This document shows, piece by piece, positions 1 to 9,830 of a stretch of 64,000 nucleotides of DNA (positions are counted from its first letter, which is position 1; every line of letters starts with the position of its first letter). The position numbers were made by a program, and so were the translations under genes. A model generated the notes under the pieces. It was not told the DNA's origin, searched no databases, and saw only the letters and a program-made list of their open reading frames with translations. Source of the DNA: Voacanga thouarsii (taxonomy: Eukaryota > Streptophyta > Magnoliopsida > Gentianales > Apocynaceae); the NCBI GenBank assembly GCA_026120185.1, contig JANUWF010001215.1, positions 1-64,000 on the forward strand, given 5' to 3'.

Positions 1-2061
1 AAGAGTTTATGTAAGGACTTACCATCACAACATTTAACAAAAGAGTTTATGTAAGGACTTACTCGATATGCCTCAGATAAACAAGACAAAATCACAGCTT
101 GCTTCCTTCAAATACCCTCCTGATCTAGAATCACATAATATCATGATCAGGGTCTCAATCGATTCAAACATGCATTAAACTCATTTATTCCCATAACAAA
201 TCACGATCTATTATCTAACTTCAAATAAATAATCTAATCCTCAAAGTACATACACTATGATCATTTATCCATCAAAGACATGAATAATATGTCAAAAAGG
301 TCTCGACTTGACCATCACAACTCATATCCACCATCCACAATATTAAACCTTAATTTTGACATCAAGGGTAAGTATTCCCTTACCTTGCAACAATCGGGTT
401 AGCAAGATCTCAATGCTCCAATGGTGATCGTCCTGAGCTCGCTTGATTGGAAGAGAAAAGCTACCTTATTTCCTTCCTTCTTACTGAAAATAAATAGAAG
501 GGATGAAATCAGCCTTTAGGTGGCATGATTCAAGGGAAGAAAGGAGAAGAATTGATGGAAGAAAGGAATTAAGAGGTTGAGATGGTTTTTGCTTACCTTA
601 GAGGGTGATCGGTTTTTGTTAGGTATTGCTCTTAAGATTTTCGAAAATTGCTGTGGAGTTCTTGCTAGAATTTTTCTTGTAGAATAGAGAGGGTAGTCGG
701 CTACTATGCTTTAGGGTTAGAGAAGATTGGTTTAGGGTTAGATGGTGGTGTTTAGAAAGACTCCTAATGGCTTTAGGTTTCTTGGACAATAAGGGCAAAC
801 ATTGCAGCTTATGGTGTGCCTTCTTGCTGCCGACTTTGGGAGGGTTTAAGGGAGAAAATATTCTGTAATTTGCTTCTTTGTACTGGCCGTAATATTGCTC
901 AAGGGAAGAGTTCAATGTGTTCAGAATTTTGGGCCAAATAAAGAAGAATTTGAGAAGGTTTGAAGAGCTGAAATTTCTGTGAGCGTGCAGTGGTTTTGCT
1001 GTACGAAATTGCTGAACAATAAGAGGATAAATTCTGGTCTGTTGTAGCTGTGGTTCTACCGCAATTTTCAGAGAAAAGATGAGGGTTTTAGGTGCAAAAA
1101 ATTGGCTTGATCAACTGAGTATTCTGGTGTGTTTTGGTGTGCAGAATTTCGGTTTGTGTAGGAGTGCAAGCTGGCCGAAAATCTGTAGTTTTTTGGAGAT
1201 AAAAATCTGGTTTTGTGCTGCTAAGGTAATCTGAATTTCTTAGGGGTGTTCTAGATGTTTTGAGCTAGGGTTTGGACAGTTGGATTGCACCTAGAAGTGC
1301 TGGAATTTTCGGACAGCTTGTGGTTGCACAAGGCTGTCGAATTTCAGCTAGCAAAAGGTAGCAAAACCTAGTTAAATTAGGATTGAAATAAAATCTGTTT
1401 TGCTAAAGGATTTAGGATAAGTTTTCTAACTTTGGAAGAGTTTGAGTTGAGCTAAAATTCCTTCAAGAAGTAGCGGCATTAGCTGGAAAATTTTCCAGAT
1501 TTTTAGCTAAAGTTCTAGGTTTAAAATCAACAAGGTTTCCTACCAGAAGAATGACTCTTTAATTCCAACTATCTATTGCAAGCTCTAGCAAGTTGAAATC
1601 AAACTAAAATTGTAATTATTCGGCTAGAGTTTCCGAAAATCCAAGAGAATAAAATCTGAAAATGCAAGTGAGCTTTATTAACATCAAAGCCCTTGATTTT
1701 AGGAAATAAATACGGATACTTATTTCCTTGGAATAATGGCACTAAAATTTCTCTAGGATATCTAGATCATTTTCGGTCAAGACATGAAAAAGTCTAAGGA
1801 AAGGAACTTTTAAGAAGAGAAACTAAGATTCACAAAAGGTAGGATTTGAACTCGAGTCACTAGAGGAAATCACCAACCTACTGCTATTCCAAAGCTACTC
1901 CACATTAACAATTCTCTAAGAAATTCTTTCCACCCTATTCTCATCCTTCCATATCCTCGACCACACCTCAATTAACGAAATCTTTAACAACACCATTATT
2001 TCACACCAATCAATTCAAATGCAAGGATAACTTTAAAATTCACATATACCCATGCAAAAAT
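1..2061 (-). repeat. Family-A LTR: left part of the 3' LTR of element A2
   Basis: Reads as a minus-strand LTR matching 21640-23740 almost base for base, so it is the 3' LTR of the minus-strand gypsy element A2. About 1.1 kb of its outer end lies beyond the window. It stops at 2061, where plus-strand element A1 begins, and resumes after A1 at 14624. The first ~75 bases hold part of a 40-bp tandem repeat. A B-box-like GGATTTGAACTC lies at 1842-1853. No gene is present; a reading frame at 619-915 (minus) is LTR sequence shared with the other copies. Confidence 0.9.
2057..2061. other. Target-site duplication, left copy (AAAAT)
   Basis: AAAAT directly precedes the TG of A1's 5' LTR and is repeated at 14619-14623 directly after the CA of its 3' LTR. 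The uninterrupted homologue around 23715-23725 carries one copy, which confirms that A1 inserted here. Confidence 0.93.
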
Positions 2062-4340
2062 TGTAATATCCCACCAAAAACCACCTTTGACTATGGGAAA
2101 AAGTCATGCATTGCATAGAATCTTGCATTTTATGTGGTAGCTAGAATAATTTTATTTGTATGGATGCATGTGAATTTTTCCGTTACTCTTGTATTTGAAT
2201 TAATTGATGTGAAATAATTGTGTTGTTAAAGATTTGTTTAAGGCAGGTTTGGTCGAAGATTTTGAAGGATGAGTATTGGGGTGGTAAGAACTTCTTGTAG
2301 AAAAATTAGCATTGAAGTTGTTTTGGAATAGCGGGGAGGTTGGTGATTTCCTTTGGTGACCCGAGTTCGAATCCTACCTTTTGTGAAATTAGTTTCTCTT
2401 CTTGAAATTCTTTTCTTTAGACCGTTTCTTATCTTGGCCGAAAAAGAATCTAGCTATCCTAGAGAACTTTTAGTATTTTTACTCCAAGGAAATAAGTCTC
2501 TATATTTATTTCCTAAATTCAAGGACTTTGATGTGAATAAAGTTCACCTTTAATTTTCAGCTTGTGTTCCTTAGGATTTTCGAAAAATCCCTAGCTAGGA
2601 GCCACTTTGAAGAATTTCAAGTGGTATAAAACTCTTCTTGATGAATATTAGAGTTAGGGAATATATTAAGGAAAAATCTTATTTCACCTCTTCAAGAATT
2701 CTAGCCATAATCCTTTTATTTATTTAATAGTTTTAGAGAAATATTTTAACTAAAGTCTTAGATATTTTCTTTGGGTTTAAACGCCACTTCCATAGGAGTA
2801 GGATTCTATATTTAACTCCTAAGTTCAAGGATTTTAGCTAAGGATGAAATTTGTTTTATTTTCAGCTTTTGTTCCCTTGAATTTTCGAAAACCATAAGCT
2901 GGAAATATTCTGGAAATTTTTCCAGATTTTGACCGCTACCTTGGAGCACCTTTAGCTCAATCCAAACTCTTCTAGGACTAGAGGAAATCTTATCCAAATC
3001 CTTGATAAAACCATATTTTATTTCAATCCAAATTCAACTAGGATTTCTTCCTTTTCCTAGCAGAATTTCGGTAGCTTTGTATCAACACAAGCTGTCCGAA
3101 ATTCCAGCCATCTTTAGCTACAATCCAACTCTGAAAATCCTAGCTCAAAACACCTAGAACACTCCTTAACAATTCAACTACCTTAGCTGCACAAAACTAG
3201 AATTTTATTCACACAAAAACACTGAAATTCGTCCAGTATATACACAGAAAAATTCGGACAGCTTTGTGCAGGATTTTCGGCCAGTTTTGTGTTCCTACTT
3301 CAACCGAAATTCTGCACACATCATTCACTGAAAAACCCTAGCTGAACAAGCTATTTTCAGCGCCTAAAACCCTCAATTTTCCTCTGGAAATTTCGGTAGA
3401 ATTATAGCAGCCAAACCAGTCCAAAACTTGCTACACTTGCACAGAATTTTCACAGCACTTGCACAGGATTTTTCAGTCAACAAAACACACTCAAACTCTT
3501 CCTTGTTTGGCTCAAAATTCTGAACACATTTAGCCCTTCCTTTGAGCAGTATTTCGGCCAGATTTCGGCCAGCATAGAGGAGCAAATTGCAGAATCTTTT
3601 CCTCCATAAAACTCACCTAAAAACCGGCAGCAAGGAGACACGCGCAAGTTGGAAATTCCGCATTTGCTGTCCAAGAAACCTAAAGCCATTAGGAGTCTAT
3701 CTAAACATCACCATCTAACACTAAACCAATCTTCTCCAACTTTAAATCATAACAACCGTCTACCCTCTCCATTCTACACGAAAATTTCAGCAACTTCTCT
3801 CTGCAAAATTTTCGAAACCACAGAGTTATTCCAAGCAAAAATCGAACACACCTTAAGGTAATCACAAATCCTTTCAACCTCTTGATGCCATTTTCTCTAA
3901 TGATTCTTTTTTCTTTCTTCTACCCTTAAATCACGCCCTATAGAGGCTGATTTCCTCTTCTTCCTAAATTTTCGGTCAACTGAAGCAAATGAGGTAGCTT
4001 CTCTCTTCTTCTCAAGCGAACTCGGGACGATCACCATAGGAGCATCGAGACCTCATTACCCGGTAGTTGCAAGGTAAGGGAATACCCTCCCTAGATGCTG
4101 AAAGTAAAGTTTAATGGTGTTTATTAGCAAGATGAACATGTGGTCGTAGTAGATGATCTTTGGGGATTGAATAGTTTACTTGGAATTAAATAGGGGATTG
4201 CGAATTGTTATGAAAATAAATGGGATTAGAGCATGTTTGAATTAATTGAGACCCTGATCATGATATTATATGATTTGGATAAGGAGGATAATTGAGGAAA
4301 GCCAACTGTGAATTTATCGCATTTATCTGAGGCATATCAA

Positions 4341-4436
4341 GTAAGTCCTTGCATAAACTCTTTTATTAAATATTGTGATGGTAAGTCCTTTTATAAATTG
4401 TTTTGTTAAAGGTTGTGATGGCGAGTCATTGTTGGG
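4341..4436 (+). repeat. 40-bp tandem repeat inside the family-A LTR
   Basis: Two units of exactly 40 bases (4341-4380, 4381-4420), each starting near GTAAGTCCTT and ending TTGTGATG, plus a partial third. The same array occurs in A1's 3' LTR near 13481-13575 and, on the minus strand, at the window start and near 21600-21700. Confidence 0.8.
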
Positions 4437-4642
4437 AAACTTTGTAAAGCTATTGTTAAACTGTGTTTGCCTGGGTTGTAAACGTGGATATTTATTCTTT
4501 AAACGGTTTTGTCAAACTAACGGTTTTTAGCAAGAAAACTATTCTTTTCCTTAAATTTTTAGAAATCTCTTTTAAAGAAAACCACGTTTTGCAAAGCCAA
4601 GGTTTGGAAATATTTTGAATCAGGAATTGACGGATATGTTCG

Positions 4643-4654
4643 TTGAGTACTCAA
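4643..4654. promoter_or_regulatory. Conserved 12-bp palindrome in LTR
   Basis: TTGAGTACTCAA is perfectly self-complementary. It is intact in all five long LTR copies that cover this region (4643, 13784, 21389, 33760, 53007), spanning families A and B. It marks the left edge of the ~0.85-kb block conserved between the two families. A protein-binding role is inference. Confidence 0.55.
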
Positions 4655-4897
4655 TAAGGGTAGGCTAACAATACTAGTCTTGGAGGGCTAGCGTAAGTCT
4701 TCTGGCAGGAGGTCACCTCCAGAAGATGAACTCTGCTTGAAAAGGCGACAGTGTTGGTTGGTCAGGCCAGTCCGAGCAAGCATTTTGCCTGAAAGGTTTT
4801 ATTTATATTCCCGGCATGGACATCGAATGGTTTTGTTGGGTGTAGAGATGGAGGAGTATCTCACCCGGTGGGCTGTACACTCACCTTGATCAGAACG

Positions 4898-5030
4898 CCC
4901 AACGTGTGGTAATCTGGTCCGGACAAGGTGCACAAAGTGTGGTGCCTTGGCCAACTTATTCTCATGCAGCCCAACGTGTGGTGACATGACTTTTATCCGA
5001 GTGGAGGATTTATTTTGTACAAAGTGTGAC
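4898..5030 (+). promoter_or_regulatory. Short-repeat array (AACGTGTGG / AAAGTGTGG) in LTR
   Basis: Four spaced copies of a near-identical core: CCCAACGTGTGGT at 4898-4910, GCACAAAGTGTGGTG at 4930-4944, CCCAACGTGTG at 4970-4980 and TACAAAGTGTGAC near 5018-5030. The ACGTG core resembles plant bZIP/bHLH sites. The same array recurs in A1's 3' LTR (from ~14040), in A2 (21000-21145, complement) and in family B (34010-34100). Confidence 0.5.
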
Positions 5031-5479
5031 ATTGAGAAAAACCTACTCCTTGCGAAAAGAGATTGTTTATGACTTGCCAAATTATTTTTACAAATGTTTT
5101 ACACTTTGCATACACGTATTATTCAAAACACCATGTGCACACACAGGACTTACTGAGATTTATTCTCACACCGTTTTACATCATGTTTTCAGGAGATAGA
5201 TTGTGCTGAGTCAGTGGGGCATGTAATAGTTGAAGCTTTTGCTATTTTCTCTATCTGTTCTAGGAGACATTTATTGCTTATGCTTCTAAACAATATTTTG
5301 TTTTATTCCGTTTTGCTCCAAGTTGTGCCTGATGTAATAAGAATATTTCTTTATTTATCTAAGTTGATCGCTTTGGAGATTGCCTTTATATTTTATACCT
5401 CGTTCTAAAGACCTCTTGTCCTACGGGACGGGGCAACATCCCCGCCCTTTTAGGGTACGTAGTCGTGGGGTGTTACAAG

Positions 5480-5490
5480 TGGTATCAGAG
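5480..5490 (+). other. A1 primer-binding site
   Basis: TGGTATCAGAG follows the LTR end by two bases. It matches the usual plant LTR-element primer site complementary to the 3' end of initiator methionine tRNA. The next base is A where GC is usual. Confidence 0.9.
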
Positions 5491-5577
5491 ACATGGTTTA
5501 GGCAATTACTTAACTTATGGGGTTCTATTTTCTTAAGTATTTTGATCTGGTTCTAATTTCTCTCTTTTGTTTATAGG

Positions 5578-6269
5578 ATGGTCAAAAGAGTTGTATCGGC
5601 TGTTAGAGACTAGCCCGCTGGTTGCGGGAATCCACCTGCCCCACTACCCGTAGTTGACCCACCCACATCTGATTCAGAGAGAGAACGTGAGCCGTCAGTG
5701 TTGGACGACCCGGTGGTTGAGACGGAGATCGAGGTCGAGGAGAGCCTAGGGGAAGTGAGGGACATGAGGAGATAACAGAGTTGAGTGAGGGAGAGGTAGA
5801 TGAGCTAGGGAATGAGGGAGACGATGAGAACGAGGGAGAGATGGTTGGGGTAGAAAGAGAGGACGAGGAGGTATTGGAGGTTGTCCCGGGAGAGAGAGAC
5901 AATAGGCAGTCAGCTCTAGGAGGAGTAGATAAGGGAAAGATGAAGCGAGAAGGGAGTCCTAAGGGGTGTGGACTCCGATATGGACTGGGCGTAGATGCCA
6001 TGCTAAGGAGAAAGGGGTTAGTTAATCCATCTGACTTGGGGAGTGAGAGGCCTGCGCCTAAGAGTATAGTTAGATTAGCGTTAGACGAGCTCTATGAGAT
6101 GGCCATGAGAGCAAAGAGATGCCGAGAGGGGGAGTCAGGGCAGCCAAGTGGGAGCGTTGGTTTCGCGAGGAACTACATAGGGAGACCCGATAGTTCCGTG
6201 GGGTGGCTGGTGGTACTGGCCTCTAACGACTCCGACACTTCTGTTGAAACTAGGGAGAGTCGAACATAG
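5578..6269 (+). pseudogene. A1 extra pre-gag reading frame (acidic), broken
   Basis: Lies between PBS and gag, where most gypsy elements have only leader. The ATG at 5578 begins MVKRVVSAVRD; A2 carries the same start. A tryptophan codon is now TAG at 5611-5613, and the frame shifts near 5755. The rest is open from 5781 to TAG at 6267-6269. The predicted protein has a proline-rich start, a long Glu/Asp-rich middle, a basic patch, the motif PKGCGLRYGLGVDAMLR and a C-terminal GRPDSSVGWL segment. No known domain is recognised. It has homologues in A2 (19643-20429) and element D (56790-58875). A splice-acceptor-like pyrimidine tract ending TAG sits just before the ATG. Function unknown. Confidence 0.75.
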
Positions 6270-6568
6270 AAGACCAGTAGCTTTTACTCTTTCTTTCTTT
6301 GGAATTTGCATACTTTTGTTGTTTATCTTTTTCTTAAGGGAGCATGTGGCCCATAGGGCCTATTAATCATTTTAAATAAAAAGGATATCGTATGAGATGA
6401 CCCATTCTTTTCTGCAAAGAATGGTTTATATGACAAGCATGAGTTTCATTTACTACTTGATTTATCTCTGCTCGTTATCATCACATTCTCTTTTAGATCA
6501 GTACATTACTATCAACTGATCATGCACCTAAGCATATTCTTTTTCCCTTGATAACTATCTGACCCTGA
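6270..6568 (+). other. Noncoding spacer between extra frame and gag of A1
   Basis: About 300 bases, T-rich on the plus strand, with several pyrimidine tracts. I see no gene here. It could hold an intron or ribosome-entry signals, but nothing distinguishes these. Confidence 0.6.
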
Positions 6569-7650
6569 GTGAATGTGATTAAGATGGCACAAAGATGCCG
6601 AACAGTTGTGCATAGCAGAACGGTGCAGGAGAGTGCATCCTCTACCTCGGAATTTGAGCAGGTGCATCGTTCCACTCCCGACGTGGAGGAGCACCTGCCA
6701 CACGAGCAGGAATTGGCTTCGGAGAGGTCACGGGATGTGACCATGGGTCACGCTTTCGACAAGATGGCCTCAATCCTACAGAACTTGACTGAAAGGGTGG
6801 ATAAGATGGCTAGGAAACCACCGCAGGGAGAGGATGAGGCCCTGGAGCGTTTCCTGAAGTTCTAACCTCCCACATTCCAGGGGGAGGTGGAACAGGATGA
6901 GAAAGCCGAGCAATAGATTGAGCAGATGGAGGACATTTTCGCTACTCTGCAGTACTCGGAAGAGAGGATGGTGAAGGTTGCTACTTTTAGGCTAAGGGGA
7001 CCGTCTCGGGCATGGTGGCAGCGAGTACGGGGTGATTGGGACAAGGAGGAGTAGGAGTGGACCTGGGACGATTTTACGGAGGCTTTCCGGGCCGAGTACA
7101 TTCCTCGATGGGTGGCTGAGAAGAGGGAGGATGAATTCCAGACCCTCAGGCAGGAAGGCATGACTGTGGCCCAATATGCAGCCCGATTCATGCAGTTGTC
7201 CAAGTACTGCAAGTGCTTGGTAGATACGGAGCAGAAGCGCACCCGGCAATTCGTGAAAGGGCTAAGGCCAGATTTGAGGAGGGCGTTGGCTCCATCACCG
7301 CCAACGTCGTACACTGCCGCTGTGGACGCAGCTTCCCGGACGGATAACGAAGATCGGCACCGACCGGTGAACCGACTCTTCCAACCAAGTCGTTGACCTA
7401 TGAGGCCTTCAGGCAATAAGCGACCTGCGGGTTCTATGCTGTGGGGAAATCGGGGTAAGCAGCCCTGAGTGCCTGTAGCCGGATCAATGCAAGGCAGCCT
7501 GAACTGCCGACTGTGTGGGAAGCGAGGCCACACCGAGAGAAACCGCGGGGGTAGCGGGGGTGTGAGAAGGTGTTTCAACTACGGAGACCCAGGACATCTG
7601 AGGAACGTTTGCCCCAAACCCTTAAGGACTGAGTAGACCACGCCGACCCA
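6569..7650 (+). pseudogene. gag: A1 gag, broken
   Basis: Encodes the capsid/nucleocapsid part of the polyprotein that packages element RNA. The start is ATG 6584 (MAQRCR) or in-frame ATG 6569. The retrotransposon-gag core lies at about 6880-7290, with a RLRGPSRAWWQ segment near 6990. Two CCHC zinc knuckles follow, both damaged: the first lacks its last Cys (CGC at 7544-7546) and the second has Tyr for Cys (TAC at 7580-7582), whereas A2 keeps all eight ligands. In-frame stops include TAG at 7052-7054, which A2 shares, and others near 6863, 6914, 7394 and 7634. It is fused in frame to protease downstream. Confidence 0.9.
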
Positions 7651-7654
7651 GCCA

Positions 7655-8166
7655 ATGGGAGGCAACAGGAGTGCCGCTTCTGGACCAGCCGGAGCGGGAG
7701 GCCTGAAGCCCCAGGTGAAGGCCAAAGTTTTTGCCCTGAGCCGAGAAGAGGTCGGAGCGGACGCCGCCGTAATCGAAGGTAACTTTTCTATCCAAGGTTG
7801 TCTTGTTAATGTTCTGATAGATCTAGGATCTACACACTCTTATCTAAGTAAAGTATGTGCTTCACGTCTGGGATGCAAAGGAAATGAGCTACCTTATACA
7901 CTAGTAGTTAGTTCCCCCTTGGGAAAGGTGGTGGAAGCAGGCAAGAAAATGGGAAGTTGTGGAGTTGAGGTTGGGAAGGAGATTCTGGAGGCTGACCTTA
8001 TAATCCTGGCCATAGACGGTTATGACTTGATCTTGGGCATGGACTGGTTGTCGAAGCACGGAGCTCGTGTGGACTGCAAGACTAAGACGGTATAGTTTGT
8101 GAGACCTGGACGGGATGTAATTGAATTGAATGGCAAGTGAACGAAGGAGCTGAAATTTCTTATTGC
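7655..8166 (+). pseudogene. A1 aspartic protease, broken
   Basis: Same frame as gag. It contains a retropepsin-type active site at 7820-7828 reading D-L-G rather than the usual D-S/T-G, followed by STHSYLS. The later ILGMDWL strand near 8030-8055 is typical of gypsy proteases. Stops occur at about 8093 and at TGA 8138-8140; the latter is also in A2. A one-base insertion at about 8166, relative to A2, shifts the frame before RT. Confidence 0.85.
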
Positions 8167-8169
8167 TTG

Positions 8170-9620
8170 GTGCTAAAGCCCGGAAGTTGCTTAAGAAAGG
8201 ATGTGCGGGATACTTGGCGTATCTCCGAAACAAACCAAATGACCAGTGTACCTTGGAAAGTACGGAGGTGGTGAAAGACTTTTCTGATGTGTTCCCTACG
8301 GTGCTCACTTCCCTACCCCCTAAATGGGAAATTTAGTTCACCGTGGATCTGATTCCCGGAGCACAACCGGTATCCAGAACCCCCTACTGGATGGCACCGA
8401 CAGAGTTGAAGGAGTTGAAAGAGCAATTGGAAGAACTGCTAAGGCAAGGCTACATTCGGCCGAGTACATCACCGTGGGGAGCCCCGTTGTTGTTTGTCAA
8501 GAAAAAAGATGGTACCTTGAGGCTATGTATCGACTATCGGGGACTGAACAATCTAACGATCAAGAATAAATAACCTCTACCCTTGATCGATGAGTTGTTT
8601 GATCAACTGCAAGGCGCTGCTTGTTTCTCGAAATTGGACCTATGGCAAGGATACTATCAGGTGAGGATCAAAGAAGAAGACATTCCTAAGACTGCATTCA
8701 ACACGGGGTATGGCCATTACGAATTTGCAGTAATGCCGTTCGGGGTAACCAACGCACTGGCAGTATTCATGGATTTGATGCATCGCATTTTCCAACCCTA
8801 CTTGGACAAGTTCGTCGTTATATTCGTTGATGACATTTTGATCTACTCCAAAAATCTGGAGGACCACACGGAGCACTTAAGGTTGGTCCTAGAGAAGCTG
8901 AGGGAATTCAAGCTTTACGCTAAGTTCAATAAGTGTGAGTTTTGGCTGAGCTCAGTGTCTTTCCTTGGTCACGTGATATCCAAGGAGGGGATCAAAGTGG
9001 ACCCTGCTAAGGTAGAAGCCGTAGCTAATTGGAAACAACCGGAGAACATTATTGAGATACGCAGTTTCCTTGGGTTGGCCGGGTACTATCGGCGTTTCAT
9101 TAAAAACTTCTCCACTTTAGCTTCACCGATGACACGACTGTTGAAGAAAGATGTCGTTTTTGCTTGGAATGAGAAGTGCGAGGAGAGCTTCCAAGAACTT
9201 AAGAGGAGGTTGATTACAGCACCCGTGCTGAGTCTGCCTGAGGCTGATAAGCCTTATGCACTCTATACAGATGCATCTAAGGAAGGATTAGGAGCTGTGC
9301 TGATGCAGGAAGGGAAAGTCATAGCCTATGCATCTAGAAAGCTAAAACCGCACGAAGTTAATTATCCCACGCATGACCTAGAGCTAGCAGCTATAGTGTT
9401 CGCCTTGAAGAAATGGCGATATTACTTGTATGGTGCACAATACGAGGTTTTCATGGACCATAAGAGTTTGAAATACATCTTTACACAAAAGGACTTGAAT
9501 CTCCAGCAGCGTAGGTGGATGGAGTTCCTGGAAGAATATAAGTGCCCCATTAACTATCATCCAGGTAAAGCGAATGTGGTAGCAGATGCTCTAAGTCGAA
9601 AGGTGAAAATGGCACATTTG
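8170..9620 (+). pseudogene. A1 reverse transcriptase and RNase H, broken
   Basis: Copies element RNA into DNA and removes the RNA strand. RT begins around [15 protein letters not shown] (~8346) and includes [11 protein letters not shown] near 8520 and the catalytic FVDD at 8823-8834. The YYRRFI segment marks the connection. RNase H follows with [13 protein letters not shown] near 9265 and the ADALSRK end near 9590. The catalytic aspartates appear intact. The main break is TAA at 8571-8573 (Tyr in A2). Identity to A2 by eye is high throughout. The strict plant gypsy order RT-RNaseH-integrase is kept. Confidence 0.93.
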
Positions 9621-9830
9621 AGAATACAGGAGGTGTTGGCAGTCCAGGATATCCTGGAGAAAGAGGCGCAAGTGCAAAAGGGGAAGATCTGCTTGAGCAA
9701 CCTGACCCTGAAACCCGATCTGGACCAGGAAGTTATATCAGGTCAACAGGGCAGTACAGAATTTCAAACTTTCAGGGAGAAAGAGATCGTGAGAGGAGGA
9801 GGCGATTTCTGAACGGATGAGAAAGGGGTA

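Larger units (their letters stand above)
2062..5477 (+). repeat. A1 5' LTR (family A)
   Basis: Starts TGTAATATCCC and ends GGGGTGTTACA, giving terminal inverted repeats of about 11 bases; length 3416. Contents seen: B-box-like GAGTTCGAATCC at 2363-2374; clustered ATTTCGG/CCGAAAT motifs at 3060-3640; splice-donor-like AAG|GTAAGG near 4070; 40-bp tandem repeat units at 4341-4380 and 4381-4420; palindrome TTGAGTACTCAA at 4643-4654; and alternating AACGTGTGG and AAAGTGTGG motifs at 4898-5030. It should carry the promoter and polyadenylation signal, but I cannot place the transcription start. Confidence 0.95.

Noticed and set aside
2353..2553. Identical 66-codon frames at 2353-2553 and 11492-11692
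   Set aside because: They lie in the two LTRs of A1, are identical because the LTRs are recent copies, and contain the B-box-like motif; there is no coding signal.
4341..4436. CRISPR-like repeat array
   Set aside because: Only two to three adjacent 40-bp units with no unique spacers, inside a plant LTR.
5603..6001. 132-codon Ser/Pro-rich frame on the minus strand (and a similar one at 19909-20436 plus)
   Set aside because: Exact antisense of the acidic extra frame; Glu codons read backward as Ser/Leu/Pro. Shadow.
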